From: Candidatus Sulfotelmatobacter sp.
GTDB lineage: Bacteria; Acidobacteriota; Terriglobia; Terriglobales; Acidobacteriaceae
Length of the DNA stretch: 39,929 bases
Direction of reading: 5' to 3'
Assembly: GCA_030040965.1 (NCBI GenBank)
Contig: JASHOT010000235.1
Span: forward strand, 1-39,929
The position numbers and the translations under genes were made by a program. The notes beneath the pieces were generated by a model. That model did no database searches, had not been told where the DNA came from, and was given only the letters and a program-made list of their open reading frames with translations. Shown in pieces: positions 8,994 through 16,965 of the stretch. Every line of letters starts with the position of its first letter. Within the stretch, counting starts at the first letter, position 1.

Positions 8994-9134
8994 ATTGCCT
9001 TCCCGAAAACCCACTCCCAGCAACGCCCTGGCACCGTTGTCTGGACGAAATTATACATGATCAAGCCGTCACTGACCCGTTGTCAAACCAGTGGGCGTGA
9101 GCGTAACTGTGCTCCACCACTTTGCACGTCATTC

Positions 9135-9588
9135 ATGAAGATCTTTTCCGGGCCTCGCGTGGAGATGAACCTGCGCGCAATTGTAATCGCGGTCACAGGC
9201 TCGGGAGTTTATTCTCCCGAATCAAAGCAGGGTACCTGGACCGACCCGGCGACCGGCTTGACTTGGGCACTGCATGACAACGGCAAAGCCGTGAATTGGA
9301 ATCGAGGCCAACAATTATTGCCGGAACCTGAACCTCGCCGGATACACGAATTGGCGATTGCCGACCATCGATAAACTGGCGGCCACGCATGATTCAAACA
9401 GGGCGAATCGTATGCACATCAAGGGTGGTATTCAGGTGACAGGATGGGAGTGGAGCAGTAACACTCAGAATGCTTTCGGAGAGATCTCTGCAAGGACGTT
9501 CGACTTCAGCTATGGAAGACGCGATTCCTACCCAGCAGAACGCGATATCCCGTTGCGGGCCCTGTGTGTCCGGCGTTCGGGAGATTAA
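9135..9588 (+). pseudogene. DUF1566 / Lcl C-terminal domain protein with one frameshift
   Basis: The first frame runs from ATG 9135 through GTWTDPATGLTWALHDNGKA and VNWNRGQQ. The family expectation continues as YCRNLNLAGYTNWRLPTIDK, which is present but in the +1 frame from about 9317, then WEWSSNTQNAFGEISARTFD and a typical end LCVRRSGD. One extra T in the run CAATTATTGCC (about 9313-9319) explains the break. DUF1566/Lcl domains sit in exported proteins; the fold is lectin-like and the function mostly unknown. A single-base event means either a recent mutation or a sequencing error. Without it the gene would encode about 150 residues. Confidence 0.72.
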
Positions 9589-10143
9589 TGTGGCATCATC
9601 AAGCTTCGCGACCCAGCAATTGAATCTCAATTTTTTGCTCTAGGATTTCCTAGTAAAACGTCTGCCGAAATCGCCCCAGATCACCCGAAATTGTCTGGAC
9701 GCCGTTTTCGTGGAGTGTGGCGAAAGGCTCGCAAAGCCCGCATCAGCATTGAAGTTTCTCGAATTTGATGGTATTCTCCCGCAGCTCTTGAAATGGTGGG
9801 AATAGATTCCCCCTCCCGGCACCAGCTTTAACCCCCACTAAATAAGCGCTAGTTCACTCTCCGTCTCCACACGCGAAAATCCGCTTTGTCAGACGCAGAG
9901 GACTTTTCGCCAACAGTCAACCCACGATGTCGAGTCTATTTGATTGAAAAAATTAAGTTTAGTGGCGAACTTCGCGGTGAGCATGACTTGCACATTCGTT
10001 ACACATTCTCAGGTTCCCTGCCACTTCTACGAAAAGCAAACGATTCGGTGAGGTGAGAGGCCTTCGGCACGGCGGATGATGAGAGAGGTGTTCGATCGAT
10101 GTCCACGTAAGAATTAGGTGGCACTATTGCGGGAGCTGCTAAG
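9589..10143. other. Gene-poor stretch with a tRNA-3'-end-like sequence
   Basis: No convincing gene was found between the DUF1566 and KTSC remnants. The part from about 9640 to 9830 reads like the junk translations that normally come from tRNA or integrase junctions. The tRNA-3'-end-like site at 9795-9824 is listed separately. The rest (9840-10143) shows nothing I can name. Confidence 0.4.
9795..9824 (+). other. Possible tRNA 3'-end fragment (attachment-site-like)
   Basis: The sequence has a T-arm-like stem (GGGAA, short loop, TTCCC) followed by CTCCCGGCACCA, i.e. an acceptor strand ending in CCA. No matching 5' half (GCCGGGAG or similar) is seen upstream, so this is not a functional tRNA. 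Such 3' fragments are commonly left by integrated elements that recombine into tRNA genes, and here it lies at the left edge of the mobile/defence-rich stretch. Weak evidence. Confidence 0.28.
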
Positions 10144-10375
10144 TTATTCCTGCCGGGGCCAGACCCGATGATAGCGATACTGTGGGGGCTTGAAGTGCAG
10201 GTTGAGATAAGCACCTTTGGAATCGGCGGCGATGAAGGCGGTGTGTTCCTCGGCGGGCACATCGAAGTATTTGATAGACCTCTCCACTCTCCTTAAATTC
10301 CAGTTCCAGCACCTGTTGTTCAGGGGCATAGTCGATGCTGGCGATACTGCTGGAGTCTACAGGAACTCGCTGCAT
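10144..10375 (-). pseudogene. KTSC domain protein with one frameshift
   Basis: The frame from ATG 10375 reads MQRVPVDSSSIASIDYAPEQ, QVLELEFKESGEVYQ. The natural continuation YFDVPAEEHTAFIAADSKGA, YLNLHFKPPQYRYHRVW is in the next frame and ends at 10144. One extra A at about 10272 accounts for it. The restored protein would be about 76 residues, the normal size for KTSC proteins. KTSC domains are small, found alone or next to RNA-binding enzymes, and their function is not settled. An IS66-like scrap lies immediately upstream. Confidence 0.75.
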
Positions 10376-10430
10376 GCTTTCTTAGATGCGGATGAACCCG
10401 GAACGATCGGAGACGCCAGTTTCTACTCTC

Positions 10431-10530
10431 ATGTTCCAGGGTAGCAGCCCCTAGATGCGGCTAACAGGATGGTTCGTGATACGGATGTGCGCTTGTCGCA
10501 GATAGTCTTTCGCGGCCACGCCAGCATCCC
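10431..10530 (-). mobile_element. IS66-type transposase C-terminal scrap
   Basis: The minus strand between the KTSC remnant and the DUF4143 gene reads DAGVAAKDYLRQAHIRITNH then PVSRI, a stop, and GLLPWNM. The layout DYL...RI..HP..RI..LLPWN is what I know from the C-terminal tail of IS66-family transposases. The stop inside the motif and absence of any catalytic domain show it is a remnant. Short and degenerate, so only moderately supported. Confidence 0.4.
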
Positions 10531-10558
10531 GGCGGCGCCCGAAAACCAGAAAATCGGG

Positions 10559-11800
10559 TCATGCCCACAAGCTAGACAATGGTACAGCCACAAGACGGTC
10601 GGCGAAGTGGACCAGTCTCCCGCCATCGAAGAGAACCACTCCAAGTTTGAAGTTATCGCCACAGGCCTCAGCCAACTTTCGGAGTCCCTTGAAGTCCCCG
10701 GCATTCACGGTAGCGCTTGCCTTAGCTTCGATACCGATTAATGCGCCACTCCCGGTTTCGATTACCAGATCGACCTCGTCCAGATCTTTGTCGCGGTAGT
10801 GATACAAGGCACAGCTCTCACCGAACCATGATGATTGTTTCAACACCTCAGAGAAAACAAATGTCTCCAGCAGCGGTCCGAAGATCGTGCGGTCTTTCGC
10901 GATCCGTTCCGCGGTCGCCCCCAACAGTGCGCCGAGCAAGCCGGAGTCAAGGAAATGAAGCTTGGGCGTTTTTACCAAACGCTTTAACTGGTTCCGAAAC
11001 CACGGTTCTACCCGGCGAACAAGAAACAACTGCTCCAGGATGGCGATGTATTTCCTTGTGGTCTTGTCGTCAAACCCAACTTGGCCGCCTATCTGCGTGA
11101 AATTGGTGAGCTGGCCAGAGTGGTGGGCAAGAACCTGTAGCAGACGCGGCATTTGGTGGAGTTTTTCCACTTCGGCAACTTCGCGTACATCCCGCTGCAC
11201 GATGGCTCTTATGTAATCCCGTGCCCATGTCTGGCGTCGCTTTGGATCTTCACGTCGCAGCATTTCGGGGTAGCCGCCAGTCAGCACGGCTTGCACTAGG
11301 TCGTTGCCGATCATCGGATCTGCGCGCTTACCGAGCTTGCCGTCGAGCGCTGCTTTAAGGAACCCCGGCTTCTTGCCTCGGATTTCGGCGCGTGAGAGGG
11401 GCAGAAGGCTCACGATCTCCATGCGGCCGGCTAGGCTCTCTGAGACCTGAGGCAGAGTCAGGATATTGGCTGAGCCCGTCAACAGAAACCGGCCGGGCCG
11501 GCGATCATCATCGACTGACTTCTTGATGGCCCGGAGAAGGTCGGGCACTCGCTGTACTTCGTCAATGGTGGTTCGATCGAGCGCTCGCACTAACCCAGTT
11601 GGATCGCTGCGTGCCGCGGCCAGCACCGTGTCGTCGTCCATGGTGATGAATTCGCGATTACCCGCGACTAAATCGCGTACCAGTGTGGTCTTGCCGCATT
11701 GGCGCGGCCCCGTAACCATAACAACCGGCGTGTCCTTGAGCGCGGTGGTCACTAATTCAGCGGAAAAGCGAGGAAAGAGCGAGTGATCGGTATCGTCCAT
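10559..11800 (-). CDS. AAA ATPase with DUF4143 nuclease-like C-terminal domain
   Basis: 413 residues, typical length. The N-terminal AAA domain has Walker A GPRQCGKTTL at residues 31-40, a Walker B-like TTIDEVQRVPDLLRAI, and sensor LLTGSANIL. The C-terminal DUF4143 part contains LHFLDSGLLGALLG and a PD-(D/E)XK-like end, DEVDLVIETGSGALIGIEAK, whose D...E-x-K arrangement is that nuclease fold's pattern. These proteins are common, horizontally mobile and often linked to toxin or defence loci, but their biochemical role is not established. ATG at 11800 lies inside the first of four phased 22-bp repeats, suggesting autoregulation. Confidence 0.88.
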   Translation of the reverse strand: MDDTDHSLFPRFSAELVTTALKDTPVVMVTGPRQCGKTTLVRDLVAGNREFITMDDDTVLAAARSDPTGLVRALDRTTIDEVQRVPDLLRAIKKSVDDDRRPGRFLLTGSANILTLPQVSESLAGRMEIVSLLPLSRAEIRGKKPGFLKAALDGKLGKRADPMIGNDLVQAVLTGGYPEMLRREDPKRRQTWARDYIRAIVQRDVREVAEVEKLHQMPRLLQVLAHHSGQLTNFTQIGGQVGFDDKTTRKYIAILEQLFLVRRVEPWFRNQLKRLVKTPKLHFLDSGLLGALLGATAERIAKDRTIFGPLLETFVFSEVLKQSSWFGESCALYHYRDKDLDEVDLVIETGSGALIGIEAKASATVNAGDFKGLRKLAEACGDNFKLGVVLFDGGRLVHFADRLVAVPLSSLWA

Positions 11801-11882
11801 GCCGGATTGAAGCTTCGTCTAATTCGGATTAACGGCTCGTCCATTTCGGATTATAGACTTGTCTAATCCGGAATGGAACCTG
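11795..11882. repeat. Four tandem imperfect 22-bp repeats at the DUF4143 gene start
   Basis: Units start at 11795, 11817, 11839 and 11861, exactly 22 bases apart. Their cores are GTCCATGCCGGATTG, GTCTAATTCGGATTA, GTCCATTTCGGATTA and GTCTAATCCGGAATG (consensus GTCYAWKYCGGATTR), followed by variable 7-base tails. The first unit includes the ATG of the DUF4143 ATPase gene and the rest cover its promoter region. Twenty-two bases is close to two helical turns, so a protein bound to each unit would sit on the same face of the DNA. This looks like an operator array. Confidence 0.65.
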
Positions 11883-11940
11883 AAACGGTTCCGGGACACT
11901 GATTCTGGCTCGTGGCAGACCAAGGACACTGATTTCCGGC
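11875..11940. repeat. Inverted and direct repeats resembling an insertion-sequence end
   Basis: A perfect 6-bp inverted repeat GGAACC/GGTTCC with a 6-base loop lies at 11875-11892. Two copies of GGACACTGATT, 30 bases apart (11894-11904 and 11924-11934), follow. Multiple short direct repeats of this kind occur at IS21-family ends. No transposase is seen next to them, so the origin is uncertain. Confidence 0.3.
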
Positions 11941-12330
11941 CGAGCTTCGTCGATGGCCGCAGCCAATACGTTCTGACTATCACGCCATCCATCTTCTCAA
12001 CGCCGAGGGCGCATTTGGAAAAAGGCGCGATATGCTTTGAAGAATCCGTGAAACTTACACAGTGACTTTCACAGTTCTTCCATTTTGTTCCAGCTATGTA
12101 GTTTATTTTCAATACTTAACGTGAATGCGCAGCGGACTCAGAAAGCGGATGCTAGTTACCCCGTAAGTCAAAATTAAATAAAATAAGATCCTATAGTGGC
12201 GGCAAACGCAGCGGATTTCGGTAGCGCTAAGTCCTTGTAAAATCTGGGGAAACTGCCTGTCAAGACCTTGCACAGATTTCTTCGCAAAATTTCGCATGGC
12301 AAGGGTTTAACCCCCTCCGACCTCCGGTAA
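11941..12330. other. AT-richer intergenic stretch upstream of hipBA
   Basis: I found no gene here. Base composition turns AT-rich around 12080-12200 compared with neighbouring genes, a common feature of acquired intergenic DNA. Confidence 0.4.
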
Positions 12331-12387
12331 GACCCAGTATGTTAGTTTATATCTACAATTTCCATTTATAACCTTGTATACTGGGTC
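12331..12387. promoter_or_regulatory. hipBA promoter with inverted-repeat operator
   Basis: GACCCAGTAT at 12331-12340 and its exact complement ATACTGGGTC at 12378-12387 flank an AT-rich segment containing a possible -10 element (TATAAC near 12366-12371). The right arm ends one base before the hipB ATG. Paired arms around a promoter fit the known autoregulation of hipBA by HipB dimers; the actual binding unit is inferred. Confidence 0.6.
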
Positions 12388-12388
12388 G

Positions 12389-12667
12389 ATGCTGCCCTTG
12401 TCCTTAATAGGCGAGCAGATCGCCACCAAGCGCAAAACGCTCGGCCTGACGCAGCCTACGCTTGCAAAGAAAGCCAGGGTTGGACTCTCCACGCTCGACG
12501 CCCTGGAAAACGGCCGGCTGGGCGAGTTGGGATATTCCAAGATCACCAATATTCTGACGGCGCTGGGGCTAGAGCTGAGGCTTCAGGAAGCAAGCGCACG
12601 CCGGCCGACGCTCGAAGAACTCATTGAAGAGGGACGGGATGATCAAGGTCTGGACCGACGCCGCTGA
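12389..12667 (+). CDS. hipB: HipB-like antitoxin / XRE-family repressor
   Basis: 92 residues. The helix-turn-helix reads IGEQIATKRKTLGLTQPTLA followed by KKARVGLSTLDALENG, a standard XRE pattern in which TQPTLAKKARV is the turn and STLDALENG the recognition helix. HipB proteins bind their own promoter and neutralise the HipA kinase. The stop overlaps the downstream hipA start by 29 bases, a usual sign of translational coupling. ATG at 12389 is chosen; TTG at 12374 would lie inside the right operator arm. Confidence 0.82.
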   Translation: MLPLSLIGEQIATKRKTLGLTQPTLAKKARVGLSTLDALENGRLGELGYSKITNILTALGLELRLQEASARRPTLEELIEEGRDDQGLDRRR

Positions 12668-13871
12668 GGCAGGACTGCTCGATCGTCACGGCGAGCGCGG
12701 CAGCACGTTCGCTTACCTTCCTGGTGTTCTGACCGAACGCGAAGTCTCGGTGACAATGCCATTGAGGCTTGAGTCGTGGAGCGTGCCCTTTGGCCTGCTT
12801 CCCGTTTTCGAGATGAACCTCCCCGAAGGCGTACTGCGGGAGCGGCTCCGCCTGGCTTTTGCGAAAGCCACCGGCACTTTCGACGAGTTCGACTTGCTGT
12901 CGATTGTCGGCCGTTCGCAGGTCGGACGTATTCGCTACACCGGCGACAAGGAACGTCTGCACGAGAACGTTCCTTTCCAATCGGTGGATGAGATTCTCGA
13001 ACGCAGGCGCGGCGGCGGTCTCTTCCGTTACCTGCTGGAGAAATTCGCTTCCTTCTCTGGGATCAGCGGCGTGCAGCCCAAAATCCTAGTACGCGACGAA
13101 AAGGCTTTCGCCGAGATGGCACATACAAAACATCGCCTCTCGCAAAGCTACAAAGGCGCGACGCACATCGTGAAGCTGTGGGAGGCCAACGAGTATCCGC
13201 AACTCGCAGCCAACGAGTTTTTCTGCCTCACTGTGGCGCGCAAATACGGACTCGACGTGCCACCCTACCGCTTGGCCGAGGACGGCATGGCGCTGGTCAT
13301 CGACCGTTTCGATCTACGCATGGATGGGACCTACCGCGGATTTGAGGATTTTTGTGTGCTGAACGGCCGCAGGACTGACGAGAAATATCGCGGCAGCTAC
13401 GAGACCTCGGTCGTGAAGCGATTCGCGCAGTTTGCAAATTCGACCCACGTGGGCGAAGGCATGGAAAAGCTGTTCGCTTTGATTGCCATGAATTGTGCGC
13501 TTCGCAATGGCGACGCGCATCTCAAGAACTTCGGGATTGTTTACGACGATATTCGGGGTGAGGCGAGACTCGCACCCGTCTACGATCTTGTGACTACCTC
13601 CGTCTATTTGCCGAAGGACAGCATGGCGCTGACCTTGAATGGCACGACGAAATGGGCGAGCGCAAAGGAATTGCAACGACTGGGCGAGACGCGCATGGGA
13701 GCCACTCCTGCGCGCGTCCGCCAAATACTCGAGCGCATAGGCGCTGCGATTGGCGATACCTCAGAAGAACTACGCGCCTATATGAAAGGGCACGGGGAGT
13801 TTATGGAGATAGGCGATCGCATGCTTCAGCAATGGGAGCAAGGCGTCGAATTGTCGCTTAAGACGGCTTGA
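12639..13871 (+). CDS. hipA: HipA-like Ser/Thr kinase toxin
   Basis: 410 residues from ATG 12639, with GGGACGGG just upstream, overlapping hipB. The order of motifs is that of HipA: an N-terminal Couple_hipA domain (EMNLPEGVLRERLRLAFAKA), the glycine-containing GISGVQPKILV loop, ATP lysine in GATHIVKLWEAN, catalytic loop NCALRNGDAHLKNFGIVYDD (Asp and Asn present), and LAPVYDLVTTSVY (metal-binding Asp). HipA proteins phosphorylate aminoacyl-tRNA synthetases (GltX in E. coli), halt translation and induce persistence. All catalytic residues look intact, so with HipB this should be a functional type II module. Its surroundings are mobile-element scraps, consistent with horizontal gain. Confidence 0.9.
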   Translation: MIKVWTDAAEAGLLDRHGERGSTFAYLPGVLTEREVSVTMPLRLESWSVPFGLLPVFEMNLPEGVLRERLRLAFAKATGTFDEFDLLSIVGRSQVGRIRYTGDKERLHENVPFQSVDEILERRRGGGLFRYLLEKFASFSGISGVQPKILVRDEKAFAEMAHTKHRLSQSYKGATHIVKLWEANEYPQLAANEFFCLTVARKYGLDVPPYRLAEDGMALVIDRFDLRMDGTYRGFEDFCVLNGRRTDEKYRGSYETSVVKRFAQFANSTHVGEGMEKLFALIAMNCALRNGDAHLKNFGIVYDDIRGEARLAPVYDLVTTSVYLPKDSMALTLNGTTKWASAKELQRLGETRMGATPARVRQILERIGAAIGDTSEELRAYMKGHGEFMEIGDRMLQQWEQGVELSLKTA

Positions 13872-14100
13872 GCAAATCGTCCGCAGTTGGAAAGCAATCC
13901 TAAAGTAGAATCACTCGGGTTTCTTCCGCCTAGCCGGTTTTTATTCATTTTTACAAACCAACTACCCTTGGCGGCGTGCTTCTGACGTCTACTACGTATA
14001 CGAGGATCAGGGCACGTACCTCAGGGGCAATGAGGCGGTCGGTCTGAAGATTTCTCCGTGCATGATGACGATTTGAGCACTAGAACGCTGCGCTGCACAG
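13872..14100. other. Intergenic, no identified gene
   Basis: A short open stretch ending at a TGA near 14076 reads DQGTYLRGNEAVGLKISPC, which has some coding character but no start, ribosome site or family I recognise. Otherwise empty. Confidence 0.3.
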
Positions 14101-14265
14101 ATGCTAAGGACAGCCAAAGTGACCCCCGACGACTTCCGCCACGCCCTCGTCGCGGCCGAACCGCCAGCCGGACTCACCCGCGCGCTCGTCGGATTGTGGT
14201 AAGACGCCAAAGGCGATTGGCAGCGGGCGCACGAATCCACGCAGGACGAAGGGCGGGCAGCGGGT
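14101..14265 (+). pseudogene. Fragment of a small conserved protein family, with in-frame stop
   Basis: From ATG 14101 the frame reads KVTPDDFRHALVAAEPPAGL, TRALVGLW, TAA (14200-14202), then DAKGDWQRAHESTQDEG. I recall small soil-bacterial proteins with the pattern PPxGLxxALxxLWWDAKGDWxxAHxxxQ. Here the second Trp of LWW has become the stop, and the expected continuation through HAYLHRKEGD is absent. A remnant; the function of the family is unknown to me. Confidence 0.45.
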
Positions 14266-14373
14266 CACTCCTCCGCCCCGGATCGCGAGGGCATGATCAT
14301 CTCTGCTTGGACTGGCATTGTTTGCGAACGAGATCAATCTTGACCGTTCTATTTTGTCCAGCACGAAAATCTA

Positions 14374-14520
14374 TTATGTAAATGCGTCACTCGTTGGGGC
14401 AGGTTGAATCTTGCCCACTATGTCGGTATCGCACAACAGCATCCACTTGGCCCGCCGGAAAGTCGCATTGCAAAACGATTTCCGGTATGGGGATAGCCTA
14501 ATCACCAGCGCCGTCGTCAT
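14374..14520 (-). CDS. Small open frame coupled to the helicase stop (uncertain)
   Basis: ATG at 14520 overlaps the helicase stop codon region, and the frame gives 48 residues including NATFRRAKWMLLCDTDIVGK. The position would suit a translationally coupled small protein, but no family is recognised and there is no independent ribosome site. It could equally be chance or the tail of a lost gene. Confidence 0.22.
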   Translation of the reverse strand: MTTALVIRLSPYRKSFCNATFRRAKWMLLCDTDIVGKIQPAPTSDAFT

Positions 14521-16369
14521 GGCCAATCGCTTTTGCGATCCGTTGTAACCAGCGATTCTGCAAGTCACCACGAGACGCCACGATAACCAGACGGGCTTGC
14601 GCCCGACTCAGGGCAACGTTTAACAAGCGCGGACCCTTGTCGTCGTTATTGAGGAATTCAGTGCTGGCGAGAACGCAATCGAAGATGACGGTGTGAAACT
14701 CTGATCCTTGTGCGCGATGCACCGTGCTAACCTTCACCGCCGAGATGCCCTTCCTGCGCAAGTTGCCCTTCAGAACGCTACGTTGTGCTCGGAAAGGACA
14801 AAGGACGGAGATTTGATCAGGAGATAGCGTCTTGAGTAGTCTGGTGACCAGTTCGCCAATGAAATCGGCGGATTCGAACCGCACCGGACCACCGTAATTG
14901 CTATTGAACATTCCTTCTTGCTGGCAGAGATGGAGATGTACGTTCTTCCGTCCCATCGGCGCCACGTCGCGCACAACTCTTTCCGCACGCCAGATTGGAT
15001 TGGCTTCGCAGTCCTCGGCGACCATGAGCTTGCCGTCATAAAAGACGTTGCCTACAACATCGCAGATTGACTCCTCCATTCGTCCCTGCTCGTTTAACAG
15101 GCACGTTCCACGCTCAGTCTTGTGGACAAACATCGACCGTCCGAGCCACTTTCTAGCCATCGGATGCTCGGATTGGACAACAGGAGCAAGCTGTTTGTCG
15201 TCCCCCGCGAAAATGACCTGCTTGCCCAAAGGAGCCAACGCCAAAGCGTGAGCAAGGCTCGCTTGGCTGGCTTCGTCAAAAACCACCAGATCGAAGGGTC
15301 TACGGTCGTAAAGAGCCTCGAAGCTGTACGCCGCGCCCGTCGTCGTCAACGCGGCAAGTTGCGCTTGGTCGATTGGGTTCGGAATTTGTGATCTGAGGCT
15401 CTTGACCTGGTCCTTCCATGCCGCATAAGCCACAACATCTGTCGGATCGGGCATCTTGGTTTCGAGATCGGCTAGGCGGCGAATCAAGTTCTCGTCTGGG
15501 GTCGGAAGGAGGTGCTCTCGTCTTTTGTATTTGGACGCAATAAAGTGGTGGCCAATGCGCAAGCACTTCTTCCGCAGGCTCGCAGCCACGCGGCTGGACG
15601 CCGAGAGCCTCTCAAGATGCTCATCCACTGAAATGAGTACCAGATCGACAGCAACGTTCGTCGTGGATAGAAGGAGAACCTTAGCTGTCGGTCGTTGACA
15701 GAGATAGTGGGAAACCATCGCGCCGAGCGTATAGGTCTTCCCAGTTCCCGGTGGTCCCCACAGAAAACCATGCTCTCGCTTTAGCAGCCCGAATGCTCGT
15801 GTTTGAGCAGCGCGAAGGCCCGGGAAGCCCTCGATTCGATCAACCTCCTCTAGATCGGATAGCTGGGCTTCGGTTACCTTATAGAGCCATCCCAGACCCT
15901 GCGTTGCCCAACTCGAACTCTCCCAGCAATCGCGCAGTGCTTCGAGATAGCGTGGCGGGTATATACGAATCTCCTGCCCCTTTTGAGGAGGTGGGCTACT
16001 CAAGTACCGAATGTTCAATTGATCGGTGTCAGGAATGACGGAAAGCACGTCGGCGGCGCCGGAGGATGGCCCTCCCCACCAAGCAGCAGCGCCTTCGAGC
16101 GATTCGTCCAGCGAACTGGAGGCATTCATCGGCTTGACAACAACCTTCCAAATGTTTGCCTGCTGTGAAAGATCGCTTACTCGAAATCTAAGGAACTTGG
16201 ACGCAATGCGTAATTCCTCTTCAATTGCATCAAGGACTTCTGTGATGGACTCGGCGATACTCGCAACCGACATAATCTCTCGCATGTGGGCGCTTGGCTG
16301 GAAAGCGTCAGGAGCAGCGCAACCCATGAGAGTATCGAGGCTGGCGAAAAGGCTCAAGTACCGACGCAC
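14498..16369 (-). CDS. Superfamily 1 helicase (UPF1/DNA2-like AAA)
   Basis: 623 residues from GTG at 16369; ATG at 16327 is an alternative. After an N-terminal region of about 185 residues with no recognised domain come the SF1 motifs. They are the Q-like IEGFPGLRAAQTRAF, Walker A GFLWGPPGTGKTYTLG (205-212), motif Ia LLSTTNVAVDL, motif II FDLVVFDEASQASLA, motif III VIFAGDDKQLAPVV, motif IV ISVLCPFRAQ, motif V KVSTVHRAQGSEFHTVIFD, and motif VI LLNVALSRAQARLVIV. This is the UPF1-like 5'-3' helicase layout, and all motifs are present. Such helicases act in RNA or DNA metabolism and recur in phage-defence loci. Next to it lie decayed SNF2, ArdC and DUF499-like pieces, which favours a defence role, but that is inference. 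Confidence 0.87.
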   Translation of the reverse strand: MRRYLSLFASLDTLMGCAAPDAFQPSAHMREIMSVASIAESITEVLDAIEEELRIASKFLRFRVSDLSQQANIWKVVVKPMNASSSLDESLEGAAAWWGGPSSGAADVLSVIPDTDQLNIRYLSSPPPQKGQEIRIYPPRYLEALRDCWESSSWATQGLGWLYKVTEAQLSDLEEVDRIEGFPGLRAAQTRAFGLLKREHGFLWGPPGTGKTYTLGAMVSHYLCQRPTAKVLLLSTTNVAVDLVLISVDEHLERLSASSRVAASLRKKCLRIGHHFIASKYKRREHLLPTPDENLIRRLADLETKMPDPTDVVAYAAWKDQVKSLRSQIPNPIDQAQLAALTTTGAAYSFEALYDRRPFDLVVFDEASQASLAHALALAPLGKQVIFAGDDKQLAPVVQSEHPMARKWLGRSMFVHKTERGTCLLNEQGRMEESICDVVGNVFYDGKLMVAEDCEANPIWRAERVVRDVAPMGRKNVHLHLCQQEGMFNSNYGGPVRFESADFIGELVTRLLKTLSPDQISVLCPFRAQRSVLKGNLRRKGISAVKVSTVHRAQGSEFHTVIFDCVLASTEFLNNDDKGPRLLNVALSRAQARLVIVASRGDLQNRWLQRIAKAIGHDDGAGD

Positions 16370-16543
16370 ACAGCGTTGTGATCAGCGCATATTTTAAGCG
16401 GATGTGCTTACCATTGCATGAGTTACAGGAGCGTATTTGGTGCTGCCACGCACTTAAGAGCCTCTTCTCTTTCGGGAATTCAATGGATCATTGTGGTTGA
16501 CCCCAGTTCTCAAGCATTGTTGATGCGTAGAGCATGTCATGCA

Positions 16544-16822
16544 AAGTATTTTGCGTACGGACTCGAGGCCGACATTTTCCTCTCGCAGCGATGGGCCGAA
16601 CGCAAACGGAAGATTCTCATCATCGTCCCAGCCAGTTTGCGAAAGTAGTGGCATCAGGAGCTGTCGGAGAAATTCTTCCTGCCTTCAGTCATCCTGGAGA
16701 CCAAGACATTCAACGAACAGATTCGGTCTGGAAACCTCAATCCATTCAACCGCTCGGAGATCGTGCTCTGCTCATGGAGTTTGCCGGGCATTGCCAAGAT
16801 TCTCTGGCAACGAAGCATGTGA
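16544..16822 (+). pseudogene. SNF2/DEAD-type helicase N-terminal fragment with amber stop
   Basis: The frame reads KYFAYGLEADIFLSQRWAER, KRKILIIVPASLRK, TAG (16646-16648), WHQELSEKFFLPSVILETKT, FNEQIRSGNLNPFN and SEIVLCSW. I know this block from large SNF2-like helicases encoded in restriction-like and defence loci, where it follows the GLGKTIEAGLVLSQRWAER Walker A region. Here Walker A has become GLEADIFLSQRWAER, the codon for Gln before WHQE is a stop, and everything after LCS is lost. It is a dead fragment. It runs antiparallel to the ArdC piece. Confidence 0.7.
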
Positions 16823-16965
16823 GTCGTTTCCATCTTCAGAACTTCCAGCCAATTCGCAATGTATGCAGCGTTGCCTTCTCGAGGTTCCTGGTCAACTCTA
16901 GGTCAGCACACAGAAAAGCAGACCCAAGCTCTGCAACGAGTTCCTCACACGCATAGCCGGTTTCT
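16800..16965 (-). pseudogene. ArdC-type antirestriction/zincin metallopeptidase, C-terminal fragment
   Basis: Minus strand: ETGYACEELVAELGSAFLCA then DLELT, and after a frame change AAYIANWLEVLK. The strings YA-EELVAELG-AFLCADL and AAYIA-WL-VLK are the C-terminal signature of ArdC-family proteins, in which the Glu of EELVAE is a zinc ligand region of the zincin-like peptidase. The N-terminal ssDNA-binding domain and the HE-x-H motif are missing, and the frame shifts near 16890. ArdC proteins are carried on plasmids and mobile elements, where they protect incoming DNA from restriction. Confidence 0.66.
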
